The notes under the pieces were generated by a model. The model was not told the origin of the DNA. It did not search any database and saw only the letters and a list, made by a program, of their open reading frames with translations. The translations under genes were made by a program, and so were the position numbers. From positions 1-40,916 of the forward strand of contig PCUY01000074.1 of NCBI GenBank assembly GCA_002787815.1: DNA of 40,916 bases, given 5' to 3'. Below are positions 33,823-40,916 of the stretch, piece after piece. The DNA comes from Bacteroidetes bacterium CG12_big_fil_rev_8_21_14_0_65_60_17 (GTDB lineage: Bacteria > Bacteroidota > Rhodothermia > Rhodothermales > UBA10348). Each line of letters opens with the position of its first letter. The first letter of the stretch is position 1.

Positions 33823-35022
33823 ATGATCGACCCCAAACAATTCTACCGTAAAATGGACCGGGTGCTCGGGAAGATTTCCGAATCCGGTTCCGGTGACACA
33901 TTCATTGGCCACATCCTTGTGGAATTGGAGCAATCATTCGGGGACGATCTTCAGTTCGGCAATGGCCACCTCTATCAGCAGTCGACGGAAGGTTTTCATC
34001 TCGTGGAAGTGACGCGCCCACCGGCCGTGTTTCCCGAACAGATTCCCCCCCACGACCCCGTTCTGAACCGTATTGAGGAGGAGGGGGGGTATATATTCGA
34101 CGATCCGGATCTGGCCGCCGAGTGGTTCTATGGACTGCGCCCGTACGAGGCGTTCGTTGGTTTCCTGGTCCAGGGTCCACCCGGTGGCCCGTCAGCGCTG
34201 ATACTCTTCGGGTTGCTCGCGGGATGGCAACGCGAGGAAATTGCCTTCTGTCTCAATGGTGCGCGGTTTGCCATCAACTACCGCCTCAAAGCCGAAGCCG
34301 CTCGATCGGATATGGACCAGGCCGCCGCCATTCAACGCAGCCTGCTTCCGACGAAGCCACCGGTTTTTCCCGGCTACGACATCGCCGTACGGACGCAGCC
34401 GGCGGAAGCCGTCGGGGGCGACCTGTACGATTTCATTGACCTGGGCGACGATATCCTGGGCGTGGCTATTGGAGATGCGTCGGGGCACGGTTTGCCCGCC
34501 GCCCTGCTCGTCAGGGACGTGCTCATGGGACTCAGGATGGGTATCGGTACCAACCTGAAAATGATCTTTACGATGAAGAAGCTCAACCGGGTCATCCACG
34601 AGAGCACCTTTTCCTCACGATTCATCAGCGTGTTCTTTGCCGAGCTCGAGGCCAGCGGAGGTATTCTGTACACCAACGCCGGCCATACGTCAGGTCTTCT
34701 TTTCGACGGGGAAGACGTGACCATGCTGCATCCGACGGGTACGATCATGGGGCCGCTCCCCGACATCCCCCTCGAGCGCGCCTATGCCCACATGGAAAAG
34801 GGAGGCATTCTCGTGCTCTACACCGACGGCATCACGGAACGCGTCGAAAAGGATGGGGCGGAATTCGGTGAACAGGGCCTGATCCGCCTCGTCAATGAAC
34901 TCCGAGGCGAATCGGCCGCCGACATGGTGGACCACATATTCGAGAGAGCCCTGTCACTGGATCACGAATCGGACATTCTCGAGGATGACTCGACGCTGCT
35001 CATCATAAAGCGTGCGCCCTGA
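33823..35022 (+). CDS. SpoIIE/RsbU-type PP2C serine phosphatase with N-terminal sensor domain
   Basis: A 399-residue protein. Residues 1-155 look like a GAF-type sensor domain (GDTFIGHILVELEQSFGDDLQFGNGHLYQ, ALILFGLLAGWQREEIAFCLNGARFAINY). A linker with the QRSLLP motif (171-176) leads to a PP2C-like phosphatase domain with the metal-binding aspartates in VGGDLYDF (Asp200), IGDASGHG (Asp218), LYTDGITE and EDDSTLLIIK. Such proteins commonly dephosphorylate anti-anti-sigma (STAS) proteins; no STAS or RsbW gene is in the window. It is 45 nt after dnaB and convergent with terC, 15 nt apart. Confidence 0.9.
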   Translation: MIDPKQFYRKMDRVLGKISESGSGDTFIGHILVELEQSFGDDLQFGNGHLYQQSTEGFHLVEVTRPPAVFPEQIPPHDPVLNRIEEEGGYIFDDPDLAAEWFYGLRPYEAFVGFLVQGPPGGPSALILFGLLAGWQREEIAFCLNGARFAINYRLKAEAARSDMDQAAAIQRSLLPTKPPVFPGYDIAVRTQPAEAVGGDLYDFIDLGDDILGVAIGDASGHGLPAALLVRDVLMGLRMGIGTNLKMIFTMKKLNRVIHESTFSSRFISVFFAELEASGGILYTNAGHTSGLLFDGEDVTMLHPTGTIMGPLPDIPLERAYAHMEKGGILVLYTDGITERVEKDGAEFGEQGLIRLVNELRGESAADMVDHIFERALSLDHESDILEDDSTLLIIKRAP

Positions 35023-35037
35023 AGCGGCGGCTGATCT

Positions 35038-35751
35038 TTACCTGGACCGGATTCGCTGATTGAGCATTTCCACGAAGACAGAGAATGCCATCGCGAAATA
35101 GATGTAACCACGCGGTATGTGGAAGTCGAGACCCTCTGCAATCAGGGCCACGCCGACCATGAGCAGGAATGAAAGTGCGAGCATTTTCACCGTTGGGTGC
35201 TTTTCGATGAAGCTGGATACGGCGCCAGCAGAGACCATCATGATCACTATGGCAATTACAATGGCTGTGATCATGACCGGCACGATGTCGACCATGCCAA
35301 CGGCCGTAATCACGGAATCGAGCGAGAAGACCAGGTCAAGGAGGAAAATCTGAACAATCACGCTCTGGAAACTGATCGCCTTCGGCGCAGGCACCGATTC
35401 CCCGGTTTCCTCTATCTTGTCGTGGATCTCATGCGTACTCTTGGCCAGTAGGAACAGTCCCCCGACGAGCAGAATGATGTCGCGCCCAGAAATAGCCACC
35501 CCGAGCAGGGTGAAGGCGGGCTCCGTGAGTTGCATGATCCAGGCCAGTGAGAGCAGCAGCGAGACGCGTCCGACGAGTGCCATGATGAGGCCCAGGAAAC
35601 GCGCCCGAGCCTGCTGGTGCGCGGGAAGTCGCCCGCTCAGAATGGATATGAAAATGATGTTGTCAATGCCCAGTACCAATTCAAGCGCGGTCAGGGTGGC
35701 AAGGGCAATCCAGGCGTTGGGGTCTGCGATCCATTCAAACATACGGAGCAT
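35038..35751 (-). CDS. TerC family integral membrane protein
   Basis: A 237-residue polytopic membrane protein with about seven hydrophobic helices. The TerC family hallmarks are both present: LELVLGIDNIIFISILSGRLP near residue 25 and LLDLVFSLDSVITAVGM near 135, each with conserved acidic residues inside helices. Relatives are linked to tellurium resistance and to metal (manganese) export during protein secretion. The loop HEIHDKIEETGESVPAPKAIS separates the halves. An ATG three codons downstream (MFEWIADP) is an equally possible start. It is divergent from the subtilase, with a 49-nt gap. Confidence 0.92.
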   Translation of the reverse strand: MLRMFEWIADPNAWIALATLTALELVLGIDNIIFISILSGRLPAHQQARARFLGLIMALVGRVSLLLSLAWIMQLTEPAFTLLGVAISGRDIILLVGGLFLLAKSTHEIHDKIEETGESVPAPKAISFQSVIVQIFLLDLVFSLDSVITAVGMVDIVPVMITAIVIAIVIMMVSAGAVSSFIEKHPTVKMLALSFLLMVGVALIAEGLDFHIPRGYIYFAMAFSVFVEMLNQRIRSR

Positions 35752-35800
35752 GTTCGTTGGAAATGATTGTTTGCTGCGGCATCGTCTTCTCTGTTGTCGT

Positions 35801-38800
35801 ATGCGATATCGGTCTCAGTATAGGTTGCGCGCGGCCTTGATGCCTTTTTTCGTGGGACTCGCCTTGGCATCGGCAACCTCGTTATGGAGCCCGCGTGACG
35901 CCGTTGCCCAGAAGACGGTTGACGCCCGGCTGCGACCCGACAGCAGCCGTCTCGCACATATTATTGTGCGCCAAGGCCTTGCGGAGACCGACGCGGAGTT
36001 CCGTGTAACCCGGTTCCGGAAGGTGTTTCCCGAGCCCGTTGTCTCTTTCGACGAGGCAGGCCGGAAGCGTCAACTTCTCGTGCTCCCCTCACGGCGACCT
36101 ACATACGTCATTTCGCATGCCATGCCGCAGGGCCATCCGGGTACAGCCAGAAACGCGGCCGCTCTGGCAACCATCGGTGCGCACCGCGTGCTGCCTGGCG
36201 CTGCACTCGGATTCGACGTGGACGGCAGCGGTGAGCGCATCGGCCTCTGGGACGCGTCGGGCGTTCGTCTCTCTCACCGGGAATGGTCAGGACGCGCCGA
36301 GCAGCGTGATATGCCTTTCGACAGGCTGAATCACGCATCTCACGTAGCGGGTACCCTCATCGCGTCCGGAAGGCAAATTGAAGCCCGCGGCGCGGCTCCT
36401 GGTGCCAGGCTCGTCGCCCACGATTGGAACAATGACCTGACGGAAATGGCCGCATGGGCCCTGGAAGGTGGACTGGTGTCGAATCACTCCTACGGTACGG
36501 CTGGTGGTTGGGTCTTCAATGCACGTGGAGACGGCCTCTGGGCATGGCTCGGCGATTCCTCCATCAGCCAAGAGGAAGATTCCCGCTTCGGACGCTACGA
36601 CGGGCAGGCGGCGGCCTGGGACGACGTTGCACATGCTGCCCCGGCCTACCTCATTGTAAAGTCTGCCGGCAACGAACGCGCCGACCGGGGACCTGAAGTC
36701 GGAACTCCCTACAACATGTTCACAACGACGTGGGAGCGGACCGTCACGCCCCGGCCGCCGGACGGCGGGCGCGACGGGTTCGATACCATTCTCGATGCCA
36801 GCCTTGCCAAGAATGTGCTCACTGTCGGATCGGTAGGAGATCTCGGGTGGGACGGTGTTACCGCAGAAGATGTCCGACTGTCCGCGTTTTCGTCGATGGG
36901 CCCGACCGATGACGGCCGTATCAAACCGGATGTTGTAGCGTCGGGCGAATACGTGGAGTCCGCATTCACGTTTTCGGACGACGCCTACGGCACCTCAACG
37001 GGCACATCGCATGCGGCGCCTGCCGTGGCGGGTGCGACGCTCTTGCTCCAGGAACTGGGGCGCCGCGTACGCGGCGCCCCACTGAATGCGGCTTCCATGA
37101 AAGCGCTGCTCATACATACGGCCCTCGACGTCGGGCACGCCGAGGGTCCGGATTACGGATTCGGGTGGGGGTTGGTCCGCGTCGACCATGCGGCAGCGCA
37201 TGTCGCGTCGGGGGCCATCCTCGAACGCGTGATCACCGAAGGCGAGATGCTCTCGTATCCCGTTGAACTGGCCCGCGATGAGCCTCTTCACGTCACGCTG
37301 GCCTGGACCGATCCGGCCGGCACGCCCGGTGAGCGCGTGCTTGATGACAGACGGCCTGTGCTGGTGAATGACCTTGACCTGTGGGTGGAGTCGCCGGACG
37401 GCCTGACAATCCGCCCCTGGACGCTCGATCCGCTCAGGCCAGCCCAGCCGGCCCGTCGCGCCCAGAACAGCGTAGATAACGTGGAACAGGTACACATGAA
37501 GGCGCCCGGCAGCGGAACGTTCGTGGTACACGTTTCTCACTCGGGAGGCCTGACCAGCGGAGCGCAGCCATTTTCACTGCTCATGGGCCGCGTTCCGCCT
37601 GAGAGCGGAACGCGGCCCGGTACAACGTATCAGTTGTCGGGGCGCGTCAAAACGGGTGCAGCAGGTCATGCCGGCCTGCAGGTCCGACTCGAGGGTCCTG
37701 TCAATGTCGGGACCACATCCGGACGGGACGGCGCATATCGGTTCGAGGGACTTCCTTCCGGACACTACGACGTGGTGCTTGACTTTCCGGCCGGTGACCG
37801 CGCGTCGCTGACGGCACAATCCGTGGACATACCCCGCAGTGGACCCCTGGACATCCACGTGGAACCTCTCCTGAGGCTGGCATCGTTCGAACTGCTCCGT
37901 ACGCCCCACCTGCTTGAGCCCGGAGAGTCGGCCGCCGAACGGATTGACTACGCCGAAGCGGGCGGCGTCTACGGAGCCGAACTCCTCCTTAGCGCCAGTC
38001 CCGATCTTGTGAGTACATCGGTTCTCGTGGAGCTCGATGTGGACGCTGACTCCTTGGCGGCGCCATGGATTGGCGAGCGCGCAAGGCAGTGGGTCACGGA
38101 CCTCTCGGACTGGCGCGCCAGGGAAATCCCACACGATCCGGGTGGCGGACCCCTGGGATCTACCTGGCGGACGCGCCTGCCACTTATATGGGTTTCGGGC
38201 CGCGCAGTACCGGGAGACACGGTCAGTTTCGGCCTGAGGCTTCACGACGCCGATTCGGGAGCGCTTCTGGGTGTTGACACGCTGCGTGTACCTGTCACGA
38301 AGCCCGACCGCCAGGCACCTCTTGGCCGGTTTCGTGCTCGCCTGCCGGGGCTCGCTTTCTCGCCCGTCGGAGCCGATGCGCCTGTCGAGGCCACCTTCTG
38401 GGATGGAACGGAGCTGTCTGTGGTCGAAGCCCGCATGGTACGCGCGACCGACACCACGACGGAGGTCGCGCGCCTGCGACTTGCAGACAATGGAGACCTG
38501 GTCGCCTTCAAGGACCTGGTACCGGGTGATGGCGTGTTCACAGGAGAGTTTGCCCCGCCCATCGAAGATGACTTCCGTCTGGTGCTCGTCGCCGAAGACG
38601 CGGCGGGCAACCGCTCCCGACGCATGACACGCGTTGTCTACTCCTCGCAACCGTACGATGTGGCGTCCAGCGTGGCACTCTGGTCATCTTCCTATTTTGA
38701 GAGCAACACGGCCATGCTCTGGAACAGCTTCGGTATGGGTGGGATCCAGGCCGCCACGTGGGATACGTTTGTCCGCGGACGTCCGGAGCCGGGCACGTTC

Positions 38801-39835
38801 GCCGGTCATGACATCCTGGTTTGGGTTCCGTCGGCCTCTGATCTGGCTCGGTTGGAAAACCAGGCCGAGATTGAGGACCTGTCGCGCCGCGGCGTGAGAC
38901 TGGTCATCATGCTTCCTGAAACCGTCCCCCAGGCGGCACAGGAGTGGATGCAGCGTGAGATGGGCATCGTCGTGCGTACACCCGGCATTTCGGGGGCATT
39001 CGATGGGACAACTACCATAACGGTAGCGGACACAACCCGAGTCGGATTTTCCGACTGGCAAGCCGACATCCTTCGACCCGAGCGTGTCGCCGCACTCGAA
39101 CCCGCAACAGATGGCACAAAGGTTTTCCTTGAAGCGAGCCGGCCGTTTGCCCTTCTTTCGGAAACGGCACTCGTTACAACGCTGCGCGCCGAGCACGTGG
39201 GAGGGGCGGCGAGGCGGGCAGGGTTCCTGGCCCGGCTGCTCCTCGCGGCATCCGATCGCGATGTCCCGATTGCCATACCGGCTTCGGCCCCCGATACGCT
39301 CGTCGTCAGGCCGACAGGCTCAGACTCCGTTTCCATACAATGGCCTGCACAGCCTGCTGCGCGTTTTGACGTTGCACTGGAGCACGGGGCGGCGGACGTA
39401 TTGACAAGGGCAACGACATCAGACACTACGTGGACCCTGGCTGCAAGCCTGCTCGATGCGGCGTCGCGATTCCGTATCCGCTCGATTACCCCGTCGGACA
39501 CAAGCGCATGGGCCACGTTCATGCTTCAGCCTACCGCAACGCCCATCGACGCGCCATCGCTTCCCACCCGGCATCTGTTCGCCGTGAAGGGTATGTATCC
39601 GCAGCCGGCCTCGCAGTGGGCTACCGTTATCCTGGAGAGTCCCGATCCCGGATGGCTAGACGTACGCATCCATACGCTGCTCGGACAGGTCATCGGACAA
39701 GCTGAACGAAAACGTCTTGATGCCGGAGAGAACCGGATTGACATCCGTGTCGGACACCTTGCGCCCGGTGTGTATGTGGTGCAACTTACCTCGTCACGAG
39801 GTCACACCGTACACGTATCTCTCGTCAGGCTTTGA
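35801..39835 (+). CDS. Secreted S8 (subtilisin-type) protease with T9SS type A sorting domain
   Basis: A 1344-residue exported protease. The frame opens further upstream inside terC, but the ATG at 35801 gives a signal peptide (RAALMPFFVGLALASATSLW, AVAQ). A pro-region runs to about 130. The S8 domain (about 140-450) holds Asp151 (IGLWDASGV), His178 (NHASHVAGT; usual HGTH is HASH), Asn291 (SAGNERAD) and Ser403 (GTSHAAPAVAG). Next come a beta-sandwich/PPC-like region, a carboxypeptidase-regulatory-like repeat (GTTSGRDGAYRFEGLPSGHYDVVLDF), a long undefined region, a Rossmann-like segment (near 990-1140), an Fn3-like module, and a T9SS type A tail (YPQPASQ, DVRIHTLLGQVI, LAPGVYVVQL). Its end overlaps the photolyase gene by 11 nt. 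Confidence 0.9.
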   Translation: MRYRSQYRLRAALMPFFVGLALASATSLWSPRDAVAQKTVDARLRPDSSRLAHIIVRQGLAETDAEFRVTRFRKVFPEPVVSFDEAGRKRQLLVLPSRRPTYVISHAMPQGHPGTARNAAALATIGAHRVLPGAALGFDVDGSGERIGLWDASGVRLSHREWSGRAEQRDMPFDRLNHASHVAGTLIASGRQIEARGAAPGARLVAHDWNNDLTEMAAWALEGGLVSNHSYGTAGGWVFNARGDGLWAWLGDSSISQEEDSRFGRYDGQAAAWDDVAHAAPAYLIVKSAGNERADRGPEVGTPYNMFTTTWERTVTPRPPDGGRDGFDTILDASLAKNVLTVGSVGDLGWDGVTAEDVRLSAFSSMGPTDDGRIKPDVVASGEYVESAFTFSDDAYGTSTGTSHAAPAVAGATLLLQELGRRVRGAPLNAASMKALLIHTALDVGHAEGPDYGFGWGLVRVDHAAAHVASGAILERVITEGEMLSYPVELARDEPLHVTLAWTDPAGTPGERVLDDRRPVLVNDLDLWVESPDGLTIRPWTLDPLRPAQPARRAQNSVDNVEQVHMKAPGSGTFVVHVSHSGGLTSGAQPFSLLMGRVPPESGTRPGTTYQLSGRVKTGAAGHAGLQVRLEGPVNVGTTSGRDGAYRFEGLPSGHYDVVLDFPAGDRASLTAQSVDIPRSGPLDIHVEPLLRLASFELLRTPHLLEPGESAAERIDYAEAGGVYGAELLLSASPDLVSTSVLVELDVDADSLAAPWIGERARQWVTDLSDWRAREIPHDPGGGPLGSTWRTRLPLIWVSGRAVPGDTVSFGLRLHDADSGALLGVDTLRVPVTKPDRQAPLGRFRARLPGLAFSPVGADAPVEATFWDGTELSVVEARMVRATDTTTEVARLRLADNGDLVAFKDLVPGDGVFTGEFAPPIEDDFRLVLVAEDAAGNRSRRMTRVVYSSQPYDVASSVALWSSSYFESNTAMLWNSFGMGGIQAATWDTFVRGRPEPGTFAGHDILVWVPSASDLARLENQAEIEDLSRRGVRLVIMLPETVPQAAQEWMQREMGIVVRTPGISGAFDGTTTITVADTTRVGFSDWQADILRPERVAALEPATDGTKVFLEASRPFALLSETALVTTLRAEHVGGAARRAGFLARLLLAASDRDVPIAIPASAPDTLVVRPTGSDSVSIQWPAQPAARFDVALEHGAADVLTRATTSDTTWTLAASLLDAASRFRIRSITPSDTSAWATFMLQPTATPIDAPSLPTRHLFAVKGMYPQPASQWATVILESPDPGWLDVRIHTLLGQVIGQAERKRLDAGENRIDIRVGHLAPGVYVVQLTSSRGHTVHVSLVRL

Positions 39836-40916
39836 ACGACTTGTACGCCGCGAGCGCGCGCGCCCGGGCCACAGCGTGGTCCAGCATGGGGGCCGGATAG
39901 GAAAGGGCGTCAAACTCCGGAATCCACCTTCGCACATACGTGCCATCCGGGTCAAATTTCCGGAGTTGGGTATCCGGGTTGAAAATCCGGAACCAGGGCT
40001 GTGCATCGGCACCACTGCCGGCCGCCCATTGCCAGCCCAGGGTGTTCGACGCCAGGTCGGCATCTATCAGGGTATTCCAGAACCACTGTGCACCCACCTG
40101 CCAGGAAAGCATGAGGTCCTTGGTCAGGAAAGAAGCTGTAATCATGCGCAACCGGTTGTGCATCCAACCTGTCTGCCATAGCTGACGCATACCGGCATCT
40201 ACAATGGGAAAGCCGGTCGTTCCCTTCTCCCAGCGCTGCCGCGCTCCGGCGTCGTCGCGCCACGGGAACCGCTTCCACTCCGGCCGGAGCGGCTCCGAGG
40301 GTGTGTGCGGAAAGTGGTGCAGCAGGTGGTAGCTGAACTCACGCCATACGATTTCCCGGAGGCAGCTTTCAATATGGCGTGTTTCCTCTTCCGTCGTGGC
40401 GAGTCTGCGCGCCCGGGAGATGGCGTCGTATACCTGTCGCGGACTCACAACGCCAATGGCCAGGTAGGGAGACATACGGCTGGTGCCGTCCACGGCCGGC
40501 CTGTCGCGGCGATCGGTGTATTCCATGACAGGGCCCGAGACGAATGTTTCCAGTCGTGCATGTGCCGCCTCTTCACCCACGGCCCAGGCACGCTTCAGCG
40601 ATGCTACCCAGTCGTGCCGCGGATGAAGATCAAGAGCATCCAAATCCTCTTGTGCCTCGCGCTCCAGGGCGCTGGCCGCTGCAAGGGACGCGCCGAACCG
40701 TGTACGCAGGGCTTCGGCATCTGCGTCAATGCAGGCCGGCATCATGGGCTCGCATTGCTCGGCGGGCACCTGTTCCCGGAAGCGGCGGTGAAAGGGCGTG
40801 AAGACCTTGTATGGATCGCCCTGCTGCGTCCGGATGCGATCCGGGTCGTGCAGCAGATCGCCAGCGTACTGCTGCGTGGGCACACCCTGTTCTTCTGCCT
40901 TCTGGCGCAGTCGCGC
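39825..40916 (-). CDS. Deoxyribodipyrimidine photolyase, C-terminal part (runs off right edge)
   Basis: A DNA-repair flavoprotein of the cryptochrome/photolyase family; 363 residues are present and the frame stays open to the window edge, so the N-terminal half of the antenna domain is missing. Visible are the linker YTDRRDRPAVDGTSRMSPYLAIGVVS, the FAD domain with CLREIVWREFSYHLLHHFP, FPIVDAGMRQLWQTGWMHNRLRMITASFLTKDL, and LASNTLGWQWAAGSGADAQPWFRIFNP. This pattern fits class I-type CPD photolyases more than class II. The stop overlaps the subtilase stop region by 11 nt, tail to tail. A GTG near 40883 is in frame but is not a plausible start. Confidence 0.93.
   Translation of the reverse strand, partial: ARLRQKAEEQGVPTQQYAGDLLHDPDRIRTQQGDPYKVFTPFHRRFREQVPAEQCEPMMPACIDADAEALRTRFGASLAAASALEREAQEDLDALDLHPRHDWVASLKRAWAVGEEAAHARLETFVSGPVMEYTDRRDRPAVDGTSRMSPYLAIGVVSPRQVYDAISRARRLATTEEETRHIESCLREIVWREFSYHLLHHFPHTPSEPLRPEWKRFPWRDDAGARQRWEKGTTGFPIVDAGMRQLWQTGWMHNRLRMITASFLTKDLMLSWQVGAQWFWNTLIDADLASNTLGWQWAAGSGADAQPWFRIFNPDTQLRKFDPDGTYVRRWIPEFDALSYPAPMLDHAVARARALAAYKSFKA

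Noticed and set aside
37574-38650. A 358-codon minus-strand frame inside the subtilase gene
   Set aside because: It has no signal or domain and lies inside a continuous protease frame.
1-40916. Search by eye for mobile elements, CRISPR repeats, toxin-antitoxin or defence genes
   Set aside because: No transposase, integrase, regularly spaced repeats or defence-type domains were seen; gene order is largely housekeeping.

Overview
The window looks like chromosome from a Rhodothermia-type member of the Bacteroidota/Rhodothermota (Salinibacter/Rhodothermus relatives). Pointers are the fairly GC-rich DNA, GldA/GldF/GldG-type ABC genes, a TonB receptor with an N-terminal carboxypeptidase-regulatory-like domain, a secreted subtilase with a type IX secretion (T9SS) C-terminal sorting domain, an FG-GAP/ASPIC surface protein, and the PAMD form of the CoaC motif. 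This assignment is inference from gene content; there is no rRNA in the window.

Layout. (1) 1-3185, minus: a SusC-like TonB receptor followed by the start of a secreted repeat or surface protein that runs off the left edge. (2) 3288-9298, minus: gldA, gldF, gldG, a DUF4340 gene and htpG, packed with 1-4 nt junctions, and a small ORF just upstream. (3) 9705-16609, minus: DUF177/yceD, rpmF, plsX, fabH, fabD, fabG, a DEAD-box helicase gene and a ChaN-like gene, ending at a probable intrinsic terminator. This is the classical lipid/ribosome cluster, but acpP and fabF are missing and the helicase and ChaN genes sit in their place. (4) 16748-19479, plus: dnaA, preceded by a 12-codon leader ORF with a good ribosome binding site, then dnaN. 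(5) 19463-20999, minus: an ECF-like sigma factor and a single-pass membrane protein that may be its partner. (6) 21305-25607, plus: rplM-rpsI, then rpsB-tsf-pyrH-frr and tRNA-Ser(GGA), closed by tandem intrinsic terminators. (7) 25757-28720, plus: a large secreted FG-GAP/ASPIC protein. (8) 28818-35022, plus: yicC, gmk, coaBC, a uracil-DNA glycosylase, dnaB and a SpoIIE-type phosphatase, mostly overlapping end to end. (9) 35038-40916: terC (minus), a 1344-residue T9SS-type subtilase (plus), and the 3' part of a photolyase gene (minus) at the right edge.

Most of the window is housekeeping: fatty-acid initiation, replication, translation, nucleotide and CoA synthesis. The accessory content is mainly envelope and secretion. 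I saw no insertion sequence, phage, CRISPR array or recognisable defence island, and no clearly new multi-gene system. The most unusual item is a family-4-type uracil-DNA glycosylase, overlapping dnaB, in which all four iron-sulfur cysteine positions are replaced while the catalytic motifs are kept. Other points worth checking are the dnaA leader ORF, two palindromes at promoter-like sites, the sigma/membrane-protein pair beside dnaN, and htpG coupled to an ABC export module.
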